A DNA stretch of 60,000 bases from Polytrichum commune (lineage: Eukaryota; Streptophyta; Polytrichopsida; Polytrichales; Polytrichaceae), in the NCBI GenBank assembly GCA_950295325.1, contig OX485806.1:40984001-41044000 (forward strand). Direction: 5' to 3'. The notes beneath the pieces are model-generated. The model searched no databases. It had not been told where the DNA came from and saw only the letters and a program-made list of their open reading frames with translations. The position numbers were made by a program, and so were the translations under genes. Each line of letters opens with the position of its first letter. The stretch's first letter is position 1. Shown in pieces: positions 23,394 to 34,259 of the stretch.

Positions 23394-23859
23394 GTGCACC
23401 TAGTTCCATATTTATGTTGTGCATTTGACATCGCATGTTCATTTGCGGTGACATTCACTATGCCATAGATCGCAACCCAATGTCCAAAAAATTGCGATTT
23501 GTTTTGGCTCTCACATGCATGTGCAACATTTTGGCATCCATTCCAAGTTGTGAAAACAGTCCAAAACCATTATATGAGATACATTGAGGTTCACATATAG
23601 TCTCGTTTCCCAAAGTAAAAAAACACACATGTTGTCATGTGGCCATCAATGTGCACAAATGTTTGTTGCCTTTCTTTCTCGCATGTGCCTACACACTAGA
23701 TGCCATTTCTATGTCTAGTTTGAAAGATAGGTTGTGCATTGATGCCCAGACATGGGGAAGACCATGTGGCTTATGCATGACACCAAAAAGAGCCTTAATC
23801 CATGGAATGTTTCCTAATGTTGTCCACACCCTGCATGCTACTAGGCTCGGACATCACAG

Positions 23860-25563
23860 CTGCATGCCGCGGTGCCTCAATCTCCATCCGAGCTGGACCC
23901 CCCTCCCGCATGCCTCCCACCTCTTCGTCTTCCACGTCGTGATGTGCCTGCCTCATCTGTCATCCCAGCGTGTTCCACCCTCCCCGACACACCTGTTGGC
24001 GGAGTGTCCTCTGGCTCTCGAGGCCCCCCGGCATATGCGTTCATCCCGCCCGAACCTCCACCCGCTGGACGTGCCAACATACCCCTACACCACACACCGC
24101 CACCAAACTCATTGGCCACAATGGATGTTACGGATACTATTCCCATACTGTTATCATGCATTGACATTTGTGTGGTGATGGTATCGATGTACATAACATC
24201 CATGGAGGCAAGTGCATCACATTATGCGCAAAGGAAAAAATTGAGAAGGGGGGTAGATGATGATGAGCATTCTTCTGCGGCATGCACATTTGGACGGCAT
24301 GAACCCGATGAGGATGCACCCGGTGACCCGCATGCCAAGCAAATTGTTGACCTCCTCGCTTGGCATGCTAGTGTTCTTGATGCTAGATGGTATGTGAAAC
24401 CTCGATCCACCTGTTGGTTTGAGGAGTACCTCTTCAATATTTACACACCGGACATGTTCTATGACATATTGCGCATGAGGAGGAGGACTTTTGACAGGGT
24501 AGTCCACGATCTCCGGCCATTCATTGCAGGACAACATACACATTGGAGACAACCCATCGGGGTGGAGAAGAAAGTTGTGGTAACACTTTTTAAACTCATG
24601 CACGGAGTGTGCATACCACTGGTTGCGGATAAGGCCGCATTGGGCAAGTCTACGGTGAGCGAGATATTGCGGCAAGTGTGTGCTGCCATAAGCAACCACT
24701 TTGGTCATCTCGTAGCGTGGCCAGTTGGACGAAGGTTGGCGAGAATAGCGGCAGGCTTTGAGGCCAAGCAGTGGTTCCCGAACTGCATTGGCGCCATAGA
24801 TGGGTCGCACATCTACATTGCATCGCCCTCAAACACCATTGTGGCTGCCGACCATCGCAACCGCAACAAGTCCTTCTCCATCCTGCTCCAAGCAGTCGTA
24901 GACAGCAAGTGTTACTTCACCTCCGTGAACACAGGGCCACCAGGATCCTTACACGATAGTGCACACTTCAAGTCTTCTGAGCTGTATCGGAAGGTGGAGG
25001 AGGGAATCATGGGAGGATTCCATGACGATCCACTCACTTGGCCAAGTGCTCTTCCGTTTCCTCCCTACATTGTGGCGGACCGTGGCTACCCGCTATTGAG
25101 TTGGTGCATTACACCGTTCAAGATGGGCCCTATGGGGATGCCTCTTTCTAAAGAGGAGGTTTGGTTTAACCGCAAACACTCTTCGACGAGAATGAGCGTC
25201 GAAAGAGGCTTCGGCATACTCAAGGCTAGATTCAAGGAAATTGGAACAAAGTCCTCATTAAAACTCGACTTTCTTCCCACAGTTGTGCACTCATGTTGTG
25301 TGCTCCACAACATTTTGCTAGCTAGCAAGGATCGCACTTTGGATCAAATCCTAATTGATTGCCACCTCCCACCCATGGACGCCAATGAGTTGGGGCACAG
25401 AGATGAAGACGATGTTTTTCTACCACCCAGGCCAATGGGGCTTATTAGCGAGGAAAGAGCGTTGCTTGAAGGGCAAATGGCAAGGGAGGATATTCTTGAC
25501 TACCTAGTGCGGGTCCAAAATGCCAACCACACAGGCAACAACGGGAGTAGGCGAGTGTCTTGA
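23860..25563 (+). CDS. PIF/Harbinger DDE transposase, main exon, apparently intact
   Basis: This is the nuclease of the element, cutting and rejoining transposon ends in the nucleus. The exon begins after an acceptor (CATCACAG|CTG) and is open to TGA at 25561-25563, about 567 codons. Counting from the codon at 23872, residues 1-80 are Pro-rich and 88-110 form a hydrophobic stretch. Residues 190-285 match the helix-turn-helix-like N-terminal region of DDE_Tnp_4 proteins (RMRRRTFDRVVHDLRPFI). The catalytic triad is D310 in AIDGSH, D403 in ADRGYP and E444 in VERGFG, with the conserved CVLHN at 476-480. No stop or frameshift breaks it. There is no ATG before residue 84, so either an upstream exon supplies the start or M84 is used. 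The convergent Myb-like gene lies 37 bp downstream. The catalytic core is certain, the N-terminus is not. Confidence 0.92.
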   Translation: MHAAVPQSPSELDPPPACLPPLRLPRRDVPASSVIPACSTLPDTPVGGVSSGSRGPPAYAFIPPEPPPAGRANIPLHHTPPPNSLATMDVTDTIPILLSCIDICVVMVSMYITSMEASASHYAQRKKLRRGVDDDEHSSAACTFGRHEPDEDAPGDPHAKQIVDLLAWHASVLDARWYVKPRSTCWFEEYLFNIYTPDMFYDILRMRRRTFDRVVHDLRPFIAGQHTHWRQPIGVEKKVVVTLFKLMHGVCIPLVADKAALGKSTVSEILRQVCAAISNHFGHLVAWPVGRRLARIAAGFEAKQWFPNCIGAIDGSHIYIASPSNTIVAADHRNRNKSFSILLQAVVDSKCYFTSVNTGPPGSLHDSAHFKSSELYRKVEEGIMGGFHDDPLTWPSALPFPPYIVADRGYPLLSWCITPFKMGPMGMPLSKEEVWFNRKHSSTRMSVERGFGILKARFKEIGTKSSLKLDFLPTVVHSCCVLHNILLASKDRTLDQILIDCHLPPMDANELGHRDEDDVFLPPRPMGLISEERALLEGQMAREDILDYLVRVQNANHTGNNGSRRVS

Positions 25564-25600
25564 GATGTAATTGACAAGCATGAGAAGGAGTAGTAATTCA

Positions 25601-26662
25601 TTACCTTGTCAATGTGTCCATGGATGACGCCAACATAAGCAAAGCACTTGTCATGTTGCCAAGATTCCTAGTTCTCTCCACCTCCAATTCGTACAATTTT
25701 TGGTCCATGTCTGCCACTTGTGAGTCTTTCTTGGTGAGTCTCGCCTCCCTTGCAGTGTCAAATGCGAGCACATCAGTCCTCCACGTCCGTTTCTCAATAT
25801 CCTGGGCCTCCACACGAGCAAGATATTCGTGGTTGAAATCTTTCACAAAGTCAACAAGGTTGTCAGTGCCCAATGATTTTCTTTTCCGCCCAGTAGATCC
25901 AGGCGTGTCGTGCCCAGGTGTTGCCGTCGTAGGGGACTCCGATGCAGCTGTGGTGCTGGCGACGGGACTCTCCACACCAACAAAGGATGGCTCCCGTGTC
26001 GAAGGACTAGAGCGGCCAAAGTGCCGAGCCACCGGGGGCGCCAATCTATCGGAGTCCACCACATCGGCGGCACGGCCAAATATTTGCCTTCGCCCCACAA
26101 ATCCTTCCATTTCTATATACATCGCCTCACTAAACTCCAATGACATCTTCCGTGTTTTCGACAATTGTTTCTTCTCTTCCCTATTCATTCCCCACCAATT
26201 GGCCGAACCCGTCCCCTCAATGTAGTCCTTCAATTTCTTGTAATCCTTGATCAAACCATCCCACTTGTTGGTGATCTGGTCGGCGTCCCTAGCCCGGAAA
26301 CCCACCACACTCATGCAACCTGCGAGGACCGATTTCCATGCGGTCGTACCGTACACGAACTTAGCGAGGGAAGGTTGACTACAGTTGTGTCTCCCATCCC
26401 ACTCAATTCGTTTCTGCCCAATTAGCACCAGCATTTCAGCCTCTGTCCAGTTGGGCCCTCTCACTTTATGGGGAAGTGCTGCCTGCGATTGTGATGTATT
26501 CGATCTGCCCCTACCACGCCCACCCCCCCTGCTGCCTGCCGACATAAAAGGCGTCTCAACATGTGCTTCGGCGAAATCAGATGGCATTTCACAGTCTGCG
26601 TCCAGGGGCACCTGAGTGGACGGACACTGGGAGTTGTCTGCCAAGTGCACAATATCGTCCAT
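25601..26662 (-). CDS. Myb/SANT-like trihelix protein, second Harbinger gene (353 aa)
   Basis: In PIF/Harbinger elements this DNA-binding partner helps bring the transposase to the nucleus and to element ends (family knowledge). The ATG at 26662-26660 opens MDDIVHLADN. A possible leader acceptor (GGTGCAG|AAAC) lies just upstream, and an in-frame extension to 26749 lacks an ATG and is Cys/Trp-rich, so it is probably intron. Residues 41-53 form a basic Gly/Arg tract (GGGRGRGR) that could be a nuclear localisation or DNA-contact segment. About 68-165 is the Myb/SANT-like (trihelix) domain, with W72, W88, W109, W134 and DQITNKWDGLIKDYKKL. A Ser/Thr/Pro-rich linker with a KRK cluster follows, then a C-terminal helical, charged region (about 275-353) likely to form a coiled coil. 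The frame is intact. Confidence 0.88.
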   Translation of the reverse strand: MDDIVHLADNSQCPSTQVPLDADCEMPSDFAEAHVETPFMSAGSRGGGRGRGRSNTSQSQAALPHKVRGPNWTEAEMLVLIGQKRIEWDGRHNCSQPSLAKFVYGTTAWKSVLAGCMSVVGFRARDADQITNKWDGLIKDYKKLKDYIEGTGSANWWGMNREEKKQLSKTRKMSLEFSEAMYIEMEGFVGRRQIFGRAADVVDSDRLAPPVARHFGRSSPSTREPSFVGVESPVASTTAASESPTTATPGHDTPGSTGRKRKSLGTDNLVDFVKDFNHEYLARVEAQDIEKRTWRTDVLAFDTAREARLTKKDSQVADMDQKLYELEVERTRNLGNMTSALLMLASSMDTLTR

Positions 26663-26749
26663 TGCACCACAACGAAACCAACGCACGCACAAGCAACAAG
26701 AACAACCGGAGTTTCTGCACCAGTGTACACACAGCCATGGAGAAAACAA

Positions 26750-29420
26750 TTGAATGTAGGTTCAAAGGCTGCTGGATTACTGCACAGCAATATACAATGA
26801 CAAATGTAGCACAGGACACAATTGAACAAGAATTGGCATACAGGCAGTTATTGTTGAATGGCAGGGGATGGTTAAGCAGCAAAGACCACTGAAATCCCAA
26901 AAACTTGCCGAGGCAAGCAACCATGCTGCGGCGAATCGGAAGAAAACAATCAGGCTCTGTGTTCCGCAAATTGAACGCTTGTGAATGTGGCCATTCGACA
27001 GGGTAGGGCCCTGCTCTCTTGGGGCGACTTGTGAGACAGCGGGAGCTGCTGGTGACCAAAGGGCGATTCGGGCAGAGTGCAAGTACAGGATGTCACGTTC
27101 AAGCGAAGGAAATGGCGGGCACCAACTCAACATTGTTGCCATATCTGGCAACGCTAATGTGCTAACCACAGAATGAATAGCCGAGAATGGTGCTGGTGGG
27201 CAGTGGTTCACGACGACGACATCCAGAAGTGCACCAGAACCCCACGGGCAATTCCAAAAGAAGCATATTATGACAAGGACTGCGGGAGACGATCCACACC
27301 AACAAAAGCACGCAAGAGTGTTTCAGGCAACCTACGGGCTGACCAATAAAACATATTTTGAATTACAAAGCCTGCATTGCGGGGCGCCATGCAAAGAATG
27401 AGGTTGACAATGGAAGGAAAACTCTGAACTATGGGTAAGGGATGCGACTGTAATTCTGCTAGGCGACCCTGCCGCGGTGCAATCCTACCAATGCTCGGGG
27501 AGCCCAGGGGCAGAGAACCGAGTGCACAGAGTGCCCACACACCAAAATAGTCTAGTCTGTGTACAGGGGCCGACTACAATCTACATTCCGAATGCGCGCA
27601 ATTGCATAATTGTGGGTGTCTCGCGGACTCAGGGGGAGGCCCGCGAAGTGGCCCGGCACGCTGCGTGCCCATATGTGGCCGAACCTGCACACCACAACAC
27701 GGAGTTTTGTTAGCGACATTGCCACTACAAGAACATGCAAAACCCATATAGAGCTGCAGGGAAACAATGGCTGCACATGCGGCAGTGGACGCCCGCAAGC
27801 AAAACTGCAGAGGAGGATAGCAAACATTATGAGCAGGATGGTGCAATGCGGGTCGGGGATCACAGGGTTCTAGTCGCAGTCTGCGGGGAAACCGTGTGCA
27901 GACAACCTTCAACGCATTCAGACACCTCGACACGGAAAAATCGGCAACACAAACACACGACAATGCAGAGCAATCCCAAGTGATGTCAAAGCGCGCACAA
28001 CACCCACTGCAGCATTTTGAATGTGGAGGGAACGACCCCGGGAATTGCAGACGACACAACATTCACATTCCCGAAGCCCCCAAGCCCACCGCTCTCCCAG
28101 ACCCCCCCAAAAAATAAAACCTGGAACGGCTGCTTTGAACACACCCCACCAAAACGTGATGGCAAGAAGGACCGCACGCAGGGGTCGATCCGCACAGGAA
28201 AACAACGATGAGCAGAAGCGCACAGAACCCACGACGAACAACACAGAACACATTCGAGAAGGGTGGGGTGCGCAGGTACCTCGGAAACTTGTGGCGCACG
28301 CATCTCCACCGCGGGCTGCTGGCAGCAGAAGCCGGAATGCCATGCACCCGATGTGTCACAGAACACCAATGTAGCGGAAGATGTGCACTTCTGCACACCA
28401 CGGCGCCCAAAATGGGGTGCCTCGTGCGCGAAAACAGAGGCCGTTCAAAATCATGGCGCCGCAACCTTCAAGAAGCGACGGCAACAAAGACACAGACCCA
28501 CATCTGCAGCCCAGAGGGTTGCACCCGCAAGTACCTGTGCTTCCGGTCCACCAAGCCCCACCTTCGCGGCTCGTCCACTCCGCAACCTTCAATGGCACTC
28601 CCTGCCCTCCCCTTCCACGCACACCTGCGATTCCCGCCACCAACCCGCCTCCAGCACGTCCAAACCGCTCCTGAACTTCGTTTCTTACACACTCCCCTCC
28701 CGTTTGCGCCCACCCTTGCCACCACCGATACTGGCTACGAAACCTTCTCACAGTTGCCCTTCGGAGACCTTGGACATTCAGTGCAACTCCCTCCCTTCCC
28801 CGCAGCTGAATCTCGCGACCAATCCTTCTGTGCCGCTTGCCGATGGAATCTGGGCGACAATTGCGACCCCCTATCCCTCCCCCCCTCCCTCTCCAGCCAC
28901 ACACTTCCTCCTCCTGGCGCACAACACCCAATTCCCAACACCCGATGCCAACCTTCGAATCGCCGACCTCCACCTCTGCACAGGGTTCGCCAAACCCCGC
29001 CTGTGCTGTTCGGTCGACAAACCCCAGCCTCCGGTCGCCAAACCCCAGCCTGCACCCACCGGTCGCCAAACCCCACCCCCCACAACGGCCGCCCGCATTG
29101 CGGGGCAGCTCTGCCCGTGGATGATCTTCATCGAATCCCGCCAAGTTTCATCCGCCTCATCCGAGGCCCGATTCAAAACGCTGTTACATGGCAGCGGCAA
29201 GAAAACAACACTTTGAGCAGTTCTGAAACCCCTTCCGGTAGGAAGGACCAAGCGACAACCTCTGACACTTTGCTCACTGCTCAGTTTTGGACCCCCATGT
29301 GCGGTCCCGGTTAGCTGATCCACACCGGTGGCAGCACCATTTCCGGCATAGACCCCCCGGGTGTGGCCCCCTCCTTAGTTAAGTAATAGCCGGCCTTCAA
29401 TTTGCCAAATTGCCAATGCA
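26750..29420. other. Non-coding GC-rich arm of the Harbinger element
   Basis: Long frames on both strands (for example 28208-29314 plus and 29144-28356 minus) overlap each other and are low-complexity Pro/Arg or Gly/Arg translations of biased DNA, not recognisable proteins. Read on the minus strand the region is T-rich, consistent with a 5' intron or leader of the Myb-like gene. A short repeat 'ggtcgccaaaccccagcct' recurs near 29010-29075. Confidence 0.5.
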
Positions 29421-29565
29421 TTTGGTTTCCTGGCAGTGGAATTTAGTTTGTCATTTGCCTGACAGCGGGAATGGCAGTGTGACGTAAGTTAGGCATATTA
29501 AATTGGGAGGGGAGGGGCCAGTTAGACATGATCTAAGACGTGTTAATTTATTAATTGGTTAATTA

Positions 29566-30064
29566 GGGCCACTTCACACACGAGCCAAGAGCCGTGACCA
29601 TGAAATTGTGAGAGCCCGAAAGAAAGTGTCCAAAGGCCGTCGTCCCAACACACCTCCAAACTCATGTAGTGTGGTCACATGCCCTCAAGTGTAGTGTGAA
29701 GTCACATGTGGCCATGCCCTCACCAAATTCTATTCCAATGAATGTTTGTTCATGCGGGTCCTCACACGTGATAAAGTAGAATAAACCAATAGTTGTGAGC
29801 ATTTGGAGTGGCATGGTCTCCCGGTTTTGTGTTAGGCCCACCTCCAAGAGGTGGTTTTGAAAGTAATGCAAGTGACAGTGAAACGTGATCCATTCGATGC
29901 CATTTAGGAATCCATGTGGACTTTACAACCATCTTGCATTCGCAGACTCTGTTGGTCCCTCAAGCGTAGTGTGAGTGAGCTTGGACTGGCCCCGCCTTTT
30001 CCACCAATGAGAGTGCTTGAAGTGTAATGGTCGTGGGCTCTCAGTCTCATGTGCGAAGTGGCCC
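29566..30064 (-). mobile_element. ~500 bp Harbinger-type MITE (family H), copy 2
   Basis: The full-length copy lies in reverse orientation to copy 1, with left end GGGCCACTTCACACACGAG and the mirrored right end. It is flanked by TTA (left) and TAA (right), a TWA site with one changed base. It lies about 150 bp outside the presumed right end of the autonomous element. Confidence 0.85.
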
Positions 30065-30087
30065 TAAGTCTTAAGTCTCAAGTATCA

Positions 30088-30661
30088 GGGTTTGTTTACA
30101 TCATGAACCATGAAGTTGTCCCATCTTAGAGGGCATTTTTCCACGGTCACACTTCCTTGGTCCGATTTTTAAGAAATGCACTTTTAAAAACCTTTGGGCC
30201 CTTGAGTAGGTGTAAACAAAACATGGACCAAGAGAAGTGACCATGCATCAAAAAGTGGATGTGCTGATTATTTTAATATATGTACAAAAAGGGCAATTTT
30301 GAGAGTTTTCTTCATGTTTTCCCTCTCCCCTTCTTCTTCCATTCTTTCCTCGTAAGTATGCAAATGTGTGGGTAAAAAAATATATATATATATATGATAG
30401 GTATTTTTTGTCATGGTCCCCTAACATTGCAATCAGAGAACCTCTTTTGCCTCTCCCACTGCAAAACCCGTCAGACCATGACAATGGATAATGTAGGCGT
30501 GAAAACATGCCTTATGGGGACAATGGACCTCAAGTTCCATGGTCACTCTTACATTTATTTCTCTTGATGTAAACTGAAGTGATCCTGGGACGACTTCGAC
30601 GGCCAATCACATATTTTAGAGGATCAAGGGACGACTTCACGGTCCATGATGTAAACAACCC
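30088..30661. mobile_element. Foldback element family F4, copy 2
   Basis: The left arm GGGTTTGTTTACATCATGAA is inverted at the right end (complement of GGGTTGTTTACATCATGGAC). An internal 'gatgtaaactgaagtga' block near the right end is also present in the other copies. A short TA run lies near 30380. No coding capacity. Confidence 0.75.
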
Positions 30662-31689
30662 TTGACATGGATGTCTACATGGTAAAAGTTTTTGGAGTGG
30701 GGCTCGGGACTTGTGTGGAGAGTTGGGTTGAGTAAAAAACTAGACCCAACTCACAACACAAGTCCCAAGTTTTCTTTTGCTGAAATTAATCAATATCTAA
30801 CTTTAATGGATGTAAACCATATTTTAATGGTTTCTTCATTCTCACAGGTTGGGACTTTGCCTTCATGTTGAGACTTGGAACTTGGGACCCATGTGAACCA
30901 GCCCTTACACAACAAAACATGTGTTGCATAAGTGGATCTATGATGAAGCATCAACAAGAGTTGGATTTGAAAATTAGACATCTACATATTTAATTATGAT
31001 TATCGGAAGTGCATGTGTGTTGAATCGTGTATTGAATACATAGGTCCTCCCGATTGTGTTCACTATCAAGTTTGAAGTAGTCAATAAAACTTGAAGACAT
31101 AGTGCAATATTTTTTAAACATGTGTCTTTGTTGTGTTTGTTCTTTTGAACCTCACCAGATCACAGACCAAAGAATGCATGAGTACCTTATTATCCAAGAT
31201 GAAAACACATTCCCTCATATTATGGCACGTATAGCTCTTTCAAGGCCAACTCAATTTCTAGTCTTGTGGGGAGCACTTGAACTTGGAAAAAAAATTGTGG
31301 TTGGCAAAAAACTTGTGTAGTTGGCAGAAGTTGACTCCAAAGACCAATTCAAGTCGGCCTTCCTTGTATTCAAGAAAACGGCGTATGTGACATTTTTACG
31401 TGCAACATGATGTTTTCACAAATACTATGTTTTTTATTAGTTGAAGTGATATTAGAATAAGCAGTAGAGGTCCTGAATAAGTCTAGATGGACACACATGA
31501 AATGAAAAAACCATAAACCTACAAGGGTCATTGTTTTACTAGACCCTCTTCTAATAATGCTTGAGTTTTCACCTTAGGTAATAATGATAGGGACCTAGCT
31601 CAAAGAGGTGGGCGTCTAGCTTGGTGTGGGCATCCTCCCGCCATCTATAGGCATGATAAAATGGGAGAACAACACCTAGGCTCTCACAA
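30662..31689. other. Intergenic with a fragment of repeat family F5
   Basis: A piece of F5 lies at about 30990-31150 ('ggtcctcccgattgtgtt', 'catagtgcaatattttttaa'). The rest shows no gene or element end. Confidence 0.45.
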
Positions 31690-32390
31690 AGACTAGTGTC
31701 TAGGGGGATTATTGGGCATAGTTGGTCATAGTCCTCGTGTATCCAAGTCAAATTGGTTACATGTTGTGATCTTCTTTCGGTTCTTCTTTATTATTTTGGG
31801 GTACATTCCATAGATTCCTCTAAAATGATTGGTAATTTTCATGAAGTTTTGAACTTCAACTAGATATTTTTTAAACTCAACTGGCTATTTGTGAAACTCA
31901 ACCGGTTCACATGTAACTACATCATTTTGTCTAAATAGTGTGGTAACCATTCAGAGTTACGTGTTGCTATGATTTATTTATTTATTTATTCCGATATCAT
32001 TGTTTTTAATCAACTAAGTCATATCATATTTTTTGGTGTGCATACTACCTATGATATTTAATGTCACTTACTATTCGGAGTTACACATTCCTATATATTT
32101 GCTACTATTAATGTAAAAATTTACCAACTAAAGCTGCTAATGTTTTATATCCTCAAACAACCAATTTGACCTTTGTTGATATTTGCTTAAAATGAGATGT
32201 TCGGTGAAAAACTGATAGCATTGCGTAATTCCAAATAGTAGGTGACACTAAATATCATATTTAATGTACCTATTCTATTTGGGTAATAAAGGATACTTGG
32301 AAATAAAGGTTTTTAGCAATGCGTAACTCCAAATGGTAACCCACACTAATTAGACAAGGAAGAAGAAGTAGTGGTGGGTTCTCCACAAAG
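31690..32390 (+). mobile_element. hAT-like MITE with nested F3 elements, same composite as at 13138-13562
   Basis: The decayed hAT-like order ('ggttacatgttgtgatctt', 'cttgaacttcaacc' variants, 'aactcaaccggttcaca') is interrupted at the same internal position as at 13353 by F3 sequence (31935-32350). It resumes with 'ggtgggttctccac'. The F3 part is longer here and contains extra internal copies of 'attcggagttacacatt'. Confidence 0.6.
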
Positions 32391-33458
32391 CATCTCCATT
32401 TAGATAAATCAATTGGTGGGCTGGGCTAACCTTGCGAAATGAAGGAATTGTGACGTCTCTCCCTCCCATTTAAAGCGGGGCGGTGTAATTTTGAGTGTTT
32501 GGAAATAGCCGAAACCGGCATCGTCATTTGGAGGACGGTGTTGCCCAACTCCTTCCTTGAACTTCCGGGCATGCTCTAAGCTATGGGCCCTTTAACGGAC
32601 ACATTCGATTCCACATACACGTTTGGCCTTTGGCCGGGATTGCGAATTTTCTTATGTGGTTAGCAATTGTGAATCATGAAGATTTGTTTCACGTGTCTGA
32701 ATTGGAGTTGAGATGCAAAAGTCATAAAGAAAGAGCAAAGTAAGAATTGTTTTTTTTCTCTTCAATCACTGATTGCATAGGCCCTCTCAATTATGTTAAT
32801 TGCTAAACATAGAAGGGTGTCCTTGTTTTGAACACATAGTCCAATCTTGTTGGCACACGTGTCTTATGAGGGCTCCTCCACCAGAGATGGTACATGATAA
32901 TGTATCGTTTGTGTATTGCATCTAGTTCAAAGGGGTGGTTCCATTGGACCCGGTAAATGTCAAATACTTTTACCGTTTCCATGGTAGGGCGCCTCCAACC
33001 AAGCATACTTTGCTTTTTCCTCCTCATGACAATATGCCAAGGTTGGCACCACGTGGTTTTTTACCAACTGGGTTTTTCATAGTTTTTAAAAAACCCCAAT
33101 CGTCTGAGGTCCAACAAAATCCGGGTTTATTTGATATTATTGGAGATAAGTTGAGATTATAGGGCAGAGGGCCCATGTCCGCCAATGATGGTGCCAAGTG
33201 CCGAGTGCTGAAATAAAACCATGGTTTTATTTGTAGAAATCGGGTTTTTTGCATCAAAACCCAAAACCCAATGCATCGGCCAGAAAACGTTGGGTTTTTT
33301 CCACCCTTGCAATATGCAAGGTTGAAGGAAACAATGAACGGGAAGACACCAATGATAACATGAGAGTCCAAGACATCTCATCACCAAGAGGGCATAATTA
33401 GCTAGAAGAAACACAAATGTCTAGAACATCTTGTGTCCATAAGAAACATTGCAAGCAA
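32391..33458. other. Intergenic, with an F5 fragment and a 'gggtttttt'-rich stretch
   Basis: An F5 fragment is present at about 32765-32880. Between 33050 and 33310 the motif 'gggttttt' recurs in both orientations, perhaps a decayed inverted-repeat element, but no ends could be fixed. Confidence 0.4.
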
Positions 33459-33495
33459 TGTTCAAGATTGAAGTCTTCAGTGCCCTTCAAACGCA

Positions 33496-34201
33496 ATTTG
33501 GCCCTCCACTATTTAGAGTTACATTGTGCTATAACTATGCAACGAGAACGTGATATTCTACCAAGCAAAGTCATTTGTGTTCTATAATGTCTGAACAACC
33601 TATTGAACTTTTGTTATTAAAAATTAAACTCCAGAGTATGACGTTATCGCATTGCGTGACTCCAAATGTTAACACGCACTAAGGGCCACTTCACACACAA
33701 GACTGAGAGCCCGTGACCATTGCATTTCAAGCACTCTCATTGGTGGAAAAGGTGGGGTTGGTCCAAGTTCACTTCACACTATGCTCGAGGGACCAATGGA
33801 GTATGTGAATGCAAGATGGATGTAAAGTCTACATGGATTCCTACATGGCATCGAATGGATCATGTTTCATGGTCACTTGGACTATTCTAAAAAACCATCT
33901 CTTGGAAGTAGGCCTAATACAAAACCGGGAGACCATGGCACTCCGAACGCTCACGAGTCACAACCGTTTGATTTATTCTATTTTATCATGTGTGAGGACC
34001 CGCATGAATAGAGATTCATTGAAATAGCATTTGGTTGAGGGTTGGGCCACATATGACTTCACACTACACTTGAGGGTCCGTGACCACACTACATGATTTT
34101 GGAGGTGTGTTGGGACGGCCTTTGGACACTTTCTTTTGGGCTCTCACAATTTCATGGTCATGGCTCTTGGCTCGTGTGTGAAGTGGCCCTAATTGGCCAG
34201 G
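33496..34201. mobile_element. F3 MITE split by a family H MITE
   Basis: F3 sequence runs from about 33496 to 33682 ('actatttagagttac' ... 'gcgtgactccaaatgttaac') and resumes after the family H element as 'taattggccag', which matches the F3 outer end 'taattagacaag'. The break falls exactly at TAA, the duplicated target. Confidence 0.65.
33683..34189 (+). mobile_element. ~500 bp Harbinger-type MITE (family H), copy 3
   Basis: The ends GGGCCACTTCACACACAAG and the complement of GGGCCACTTCACACACGAG are flanked by TAA at 33680-33682 and 34190-34192. It sits inside the terminal repeat of an F3 MITE. Confidence 0.9.
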
Positions 34202-34259
34202 TAGCATGAAAGAGTGGAGCCAAAGTCAAAGAATGTGGGGAAGTGGTTTCTTGTCCTTA

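Larger units (their letters stand above)
20570..29420. mobile_element. Putative autonomous PIF/Harbinger element (GC-rich island, ends unresolved)
   Basis: Base composition changes sharply to GC-rich at about 20570 and back at about 29420. Between lie the two genes characteristic of autonomous PIF/Harbinger elements, a DDE transposase (plus) and a Myb/SANT-like protein (minus), convergent with 37 bp between stop codons. The long flanks (about 3 kb on each side) are T-rich in the sense direction of each gene, as expected of 5' introns. I could not find matching terminal inverted repeats or a TWA duplication. The boundaries are therefore inferred from composition and may be wrong by hundreds of bases. 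Confidence 0.6.

Noticed and set aside
28208-29314. 368-codon frame (plus) and the overlapping 262-codon frame on the opposite strand
   Set aside because: Both are GC-bias artefacts: low-complexity Pro/Thr/Arg or Gly/Arg translations, overlapping each other, with no domain. Sense-strand composition fits a non-coding arm of the Harbinger element.
20570-29420. Terminal inverted repeat candidates for the Harbinger island (such as 'ctacaccggaaa' at 20592 versus the complement of 29345-29356)
   Set aside because: Only 9 of 12 bases match and no TWA duplication sits at the ends, so this is within chance expectation.
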